This document shows, in pieces, positions 61,712 through 64,000 of a stretch of DNA of 64,000 nt. A model generated the notes under the pieces. The model was not told the DNA's origin. It saw only the letters and a program-made list of their open reading frames with translations, and made no database searches. The stretch spans positions 248,001-312,000 of the forward strand of contig NZ_KB899968.1 in assembly GCF_000378485.1 (NCBI RefSeq), written 5' to 3'. The DNA is from Flavobacterium rivuli WB 3.3-2 = DSM 21788 (GTDB lineage: Bacteria; Bacteroidota; Bacteroidia; Flavobacteriales; Flavobacteriaceae). How positions within the stretch are numbered: position 1 is the first letter of the stretch; every line of letters starts with the position of its first letter. The position numbers and the translations under genes are program-made.

Positions 61712-63241
61712 ATGCAACACAACGTACTTATTTTAGACTTCGGGTCGCAATACACACAACTTATTGCGCGAAGGGTTCGCGAGCTTAACATCTTCTGCGA
61801 AATTTTCCCTTACAATAACCCACCCACAGACCTTTCTTCGTATAAAGCGGTAATACTTTCGGGCAGCCCCTTCTCTGTGAGAGCAGATGATGCGCCACAC
61901 CCTGATTTGTCGCAAATTCGCGGTAAGCTGCCATTACTGGCTGTGTGCTACGGTGCGCAGTACCTTGCCCATTTTGATGGTGGCGAGGTAGCCCCAAGCA
62001 ACATACGCGAGTATGGCCGTGCCAACCTGTCTTATATTAAGGACAACGAACCTTTTCTTGAAGGTGTTTCTGAGAATAGCCAGGTATGGATGAGCCATAG
62101 TGATACCATAAAAAAACTACCTACAAATGGTGTAGTACTTGCCAGCACTAAAGATGTTGCCAATGCTGCTTATAAAATAGAGGGCGAAACTACATACGCT
62201 ATTCAATACCACCCGGAAGTGTACCACAGTACCGATGGGAAACAAATGCTGGAAAATTTCCTTGTAAAAATTGCAGAGGTGCCGCAAAGTTTTACACCTA
62301 ACTCTTTTGTAGAGGATATCGTAGCAGAGCTTAAAGCTAAAATCCAGGACGATAAAGTTGTGCTTGGCCTTTCGGGTGGGGTAGACTCTACCGTGGCTGC
62401 CGTACTTTTAAATAAAGCTATTGGGCCAAACCTGTACTGTATTTTTGTAAATAACGGGTTGCTGCGCAAGGACGAGTTTGAAAGCGTATTGCACCAGTAT
62501 AAAGATATGGGCCTTAACGTAAAAGGCGTTGATGCTGCCGATCGTTTCCTGTCGCAGCTTGCAGGAATATCTGACCCTGAAACAAAACGTAAAACCATAG
62601 GCCGTGTGTTTATAGAGGTTTTTGACGACGAAGCTCACCAGCTTACCGATGTTAAATGGCTTGCACAGGGCACTATTTATCCTGACGTGATTGAGTCGGT
62701 TTCTGTAAAAGGGCCATCGGCTACAATAAAATCGCACCACAACGTGGGCGGACTTCCAGACTTTATGAAACTTCAGGTGGTAGAGCCTTTACGCATGCTG
62801 TTTAAAGATGAGGTGCGCAGGGTAGGGGCTACGTTAGGTATAGACCCGGAGCTTTTAGGCCGTCATCCTTTCCCCGGCCCGGGATTGTCTATACGTATAC
62901 TTGGAGATATAACTCCGGAGAAAGTACGTATACTGCAAGAGGTAGACCATGTATTTATTAGCGGCCTGCGCGAGCATGGCCTGTATGATAAAGTATGGCA
63001 GGCAGGTGCTATATTGCTTCCTGTAAATAGTGTGGGCGTAATGGGCGATGAGCGTACCTACGAAAAAGTTGTAGCATTGCGTGCTGTAGAAAGTACCGAT
63101 GGTATGACTGCCGACTGGGTGCACTTACCGTACGATTTCCTTATGAAAATAAGTAATGAGATTATAAATAAGGTAAAAGGCGTAAACAGGGTAGTATATG
63201 ATATTAGCTCTAAGCCGCCTGCAACCATAGAATGGGAATAA
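61712..63241 (+). CDS. guaA: GMP synthase (glutamine-hydrolysing)
   Basis: 509 residues from the ATG at 61712; a TTG at 61706 would add two residues but lies inside the -7 element. Converts XMP to GMP. The glutaminase domain has [31 protein letters not shown] (Cys) and YHPEVYH. The ATP pyrophosphatase domain has [18 protein letters not shown] and [13 protein letters not shown]. The dimerisation domain ends KPPATIEWE. It is one gene per transcript; a terminator follows. Confidence 0.99.
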   Translation: MQHNVLILDFGSQYTQLIARRVRELNIFCEIFPYNNPPTDLSSYKAVILSGSPFSVRADDAPHPDLSQIRGKLPLLAVCYGAQYLAHFDGGEVAPSNIREYGRANLSYIKDNEPFLEGVSENSQVWMSHSDTIKKLPTNGVVLASTKDVANAAYKIEGETTYAIQYHPEVYHSTDGKQMLENFLVKIAEVPQSFTPNSFVEDIVAELKAKIQDDKVVLGLSGGVDSTVAAVLLNKAIGPNLYCIFVNNGLLRKDEFESVLHQYKDMGLNVKGVDAADRFLSQLAGISDPETKRKTIGRVFIEVFDDEAHQLTDVKWLAQGTIYPDVIESVSVKGPSATIKSHHNVGGLPDFMKLQVVEPLRMLFKDEVRRVGATLGIDPELLGRHPFPGPGLSIRILGDITPEKVRILQEVDHVFISGLREHGLYDKVWQAGAILLPVNSVGVMGDERTYEKVVALRAVESTDGMTADWVHLPYDFLMKISNEIINKVKGVNRVVYDISSKPPATIEWE

Positions 63242-63580
63242 TATAATATTTAAAATATGAATATTGATTATTTAAATAATAACTAAAACCGCCGAATGGC
63301 GGTTTTTTTACGCCCAATGGTATCTTTTGGCTGTTGAATAGTGCATTTAAAATAAATTTAGCAGCCTTTTTCTTTCAATGCAATTTAGGTATATGTTTCG
63401 CTAAGTAAAATTTATTAGAATATTACTAAAAAATTAACATAAATATTTGCGTGAAAGGTTTTTTATAAAGCCAAATGTATAATTAGGTAAAAATTATCAA
63501 AAAAACGTATTGTGTTGATTTACTTTGATTTAGTGCGTATATTGTAATACACAAAATTTCAACCTAAAAACCACTTTCCT
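63242..63580. other. Intergenic region between guaA and the LysM gene
   Basis: About 339 bp with the guaA terminator at its left side. The remainder is AT-rich, with no recognised gene or clear consensus promoter. Confidence 0.5.
63285..63309 (+). terminator. Terminator after guaA
   Basis: AAAACCGCC / GGCGGTTTT with a GAAT loop and a T-run. Confidence 0.9.
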
Positions 63581-63928
63581 ATGATAGCAAAAAAATACCT
63601 TATTGCAGTATTATTTACCTGCTTGTTTAGTGGATATGCCAGCGCACAGGATGAAGCTGCAGCCACTACAGAAAAAACTGAAACTGCCGCTACACCGGAT
63701 GAAGATGAAGAGCTGGTGAGCCATAAAGTGGCTATGGGAGAAACTATTGCACTTATCTCTAAGAAATATAAAGTAAAACCTGCAGACATTTACGAATACA
63801 ATCCTGATGCTACACAGGGAGTAACCCAAAATGCTATTATATATATACCTATACACAGGGACTATAAGCATACAAAGGCAAAATTGGCTGCGGCAATTGC
63901 CGACAATGCAAGCTCTAAAAAGAATTAA
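63581..63928 (+). CDS. Small secreted LysM-domain protein, paralogue of 16239-16583
   Basis: 115 residues. Signal peptide (IAVLFTCLFSGYASAQ), an acidic Thr/Glu linker and one LysM (SHKVAMGETIALISKKYKVK, IYEYNPDATQG), then a basic end. It shares with the 16239 protein the overall plan and the LysM core, so it is a paralogue. It follows guaA by 339 bp. By analogy with the earlier locus, a larger LysM/PBP1 gene could follow beyond the right edge. Peptidoglycan binding is the only inferred activity. Confidence 0.9.
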   Translation: MIAKKYLIAVLFTCLFSGYASAQDEAAATTEKTETAATPDEDEELVSHKVAMGETIALISKKYKVKPADIYEYNPDATQGVTQNAIIYIPIHRDYKHTKAKLAAAIADNASSKKN

Positions 63929-64000
63929 TTGTTTTTTACTATAGGTTAGTTGTTTTTGCTTAACGCATCTTTAAAGATGTAACCGCTTTATGCAGGTTAC

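Overview
The window reads as the chromosome of a member of the Bacteroidota, family Flavobacteriaceae, most likely Flavobacterium or a close relative. The evidence is the presence of gldI (gliding motility), flavobacterial DUF families (DUF4350, DUF4919, DUF3820), Bacteroidota promoters of the form TAnnTTTG just upstream of many genes, almost no Shine-Dalgarno sequences, many SPII lipoproteins, and REP-like intergenic palindromes. I saw no rRNA, tRNA, CRISPR array, transposase or prophage. GC is moderate in core genes, and several small lipoprotein genes and one membrane-protein pair are visibly more AT-rich.

Layout. 1-7.8 kb: a Rel/SpoT stringent-response enzyme cut by the left edge, an ArsR regulator plus short-chain dehydrogenase, a repeat-rich stretch (CTCCCC palindromes, nested GC palindromes, a ~150 bp tandem repeat), then a minus-strand run of rRNA/tRNA methyltransferase, two paralogous secreted proteins and a cupin. 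8-15 kb: the conserved RDD / SpoIIM / DUF4129 / DUF4350 / MoxR / DUF58 cluster. 15-20 kb: LysM proteins (one with a PBP1-like domain), OsmC and a frameshifted gene. 20-31.7 kb: pyrG, yidC, mnmA, lipoproteins in a duplicated segment, TatD, tcdA, CsbD and ctaA. 31.8-41 kb: cca and tsaC, a DEAD-box helicase, a lactonase, then a BatA-like / dihydroorotase-like / membrane protein / esterase operon. 41-47 kb: an AT-rich accessory stretch with an HTTM (SdpB-like) membrane protein and a small membrane-anchored partner, followed by a histidine kinase and response regulator. 47-57.6 kb: dnaK behind a sigma-54-type promoter, an NlpC/P60 peptidase, two lipoprotein hydrolases (esterase and GH5), a thiolase, and a divergent OsmC/OxyR pair. 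57.7-64 kb: a cyclophilin-FKBP fusion, gldI, nrnA, a DUF4919 protein, guaA and a LysM protein.

How the genes fit together. Several act on RNA: mnmA (s2U34), tsaC and tcdA (t6A to cyclic t6A), cca (CCA end), a SpoU methyltransferase and an RNA helicase. pyrG and guaA supply CTP and GMP and rel senses starvation. Envelope functions recur: yidC insertion, periplasmic PPIases next to gldI, LysM proteins, NlpC/P60, and BatA and MoxR/DUF58 modules. The points most worth a second look are the SdpA/SdpB-like pair, the sigma-54 element at dnaK, the dihydroorotase homologue that has lost most metal ligands, a duplicated mnmA tail carrying its terminator and a promoter, and the layered repeats at 4.5-5.2 kb.
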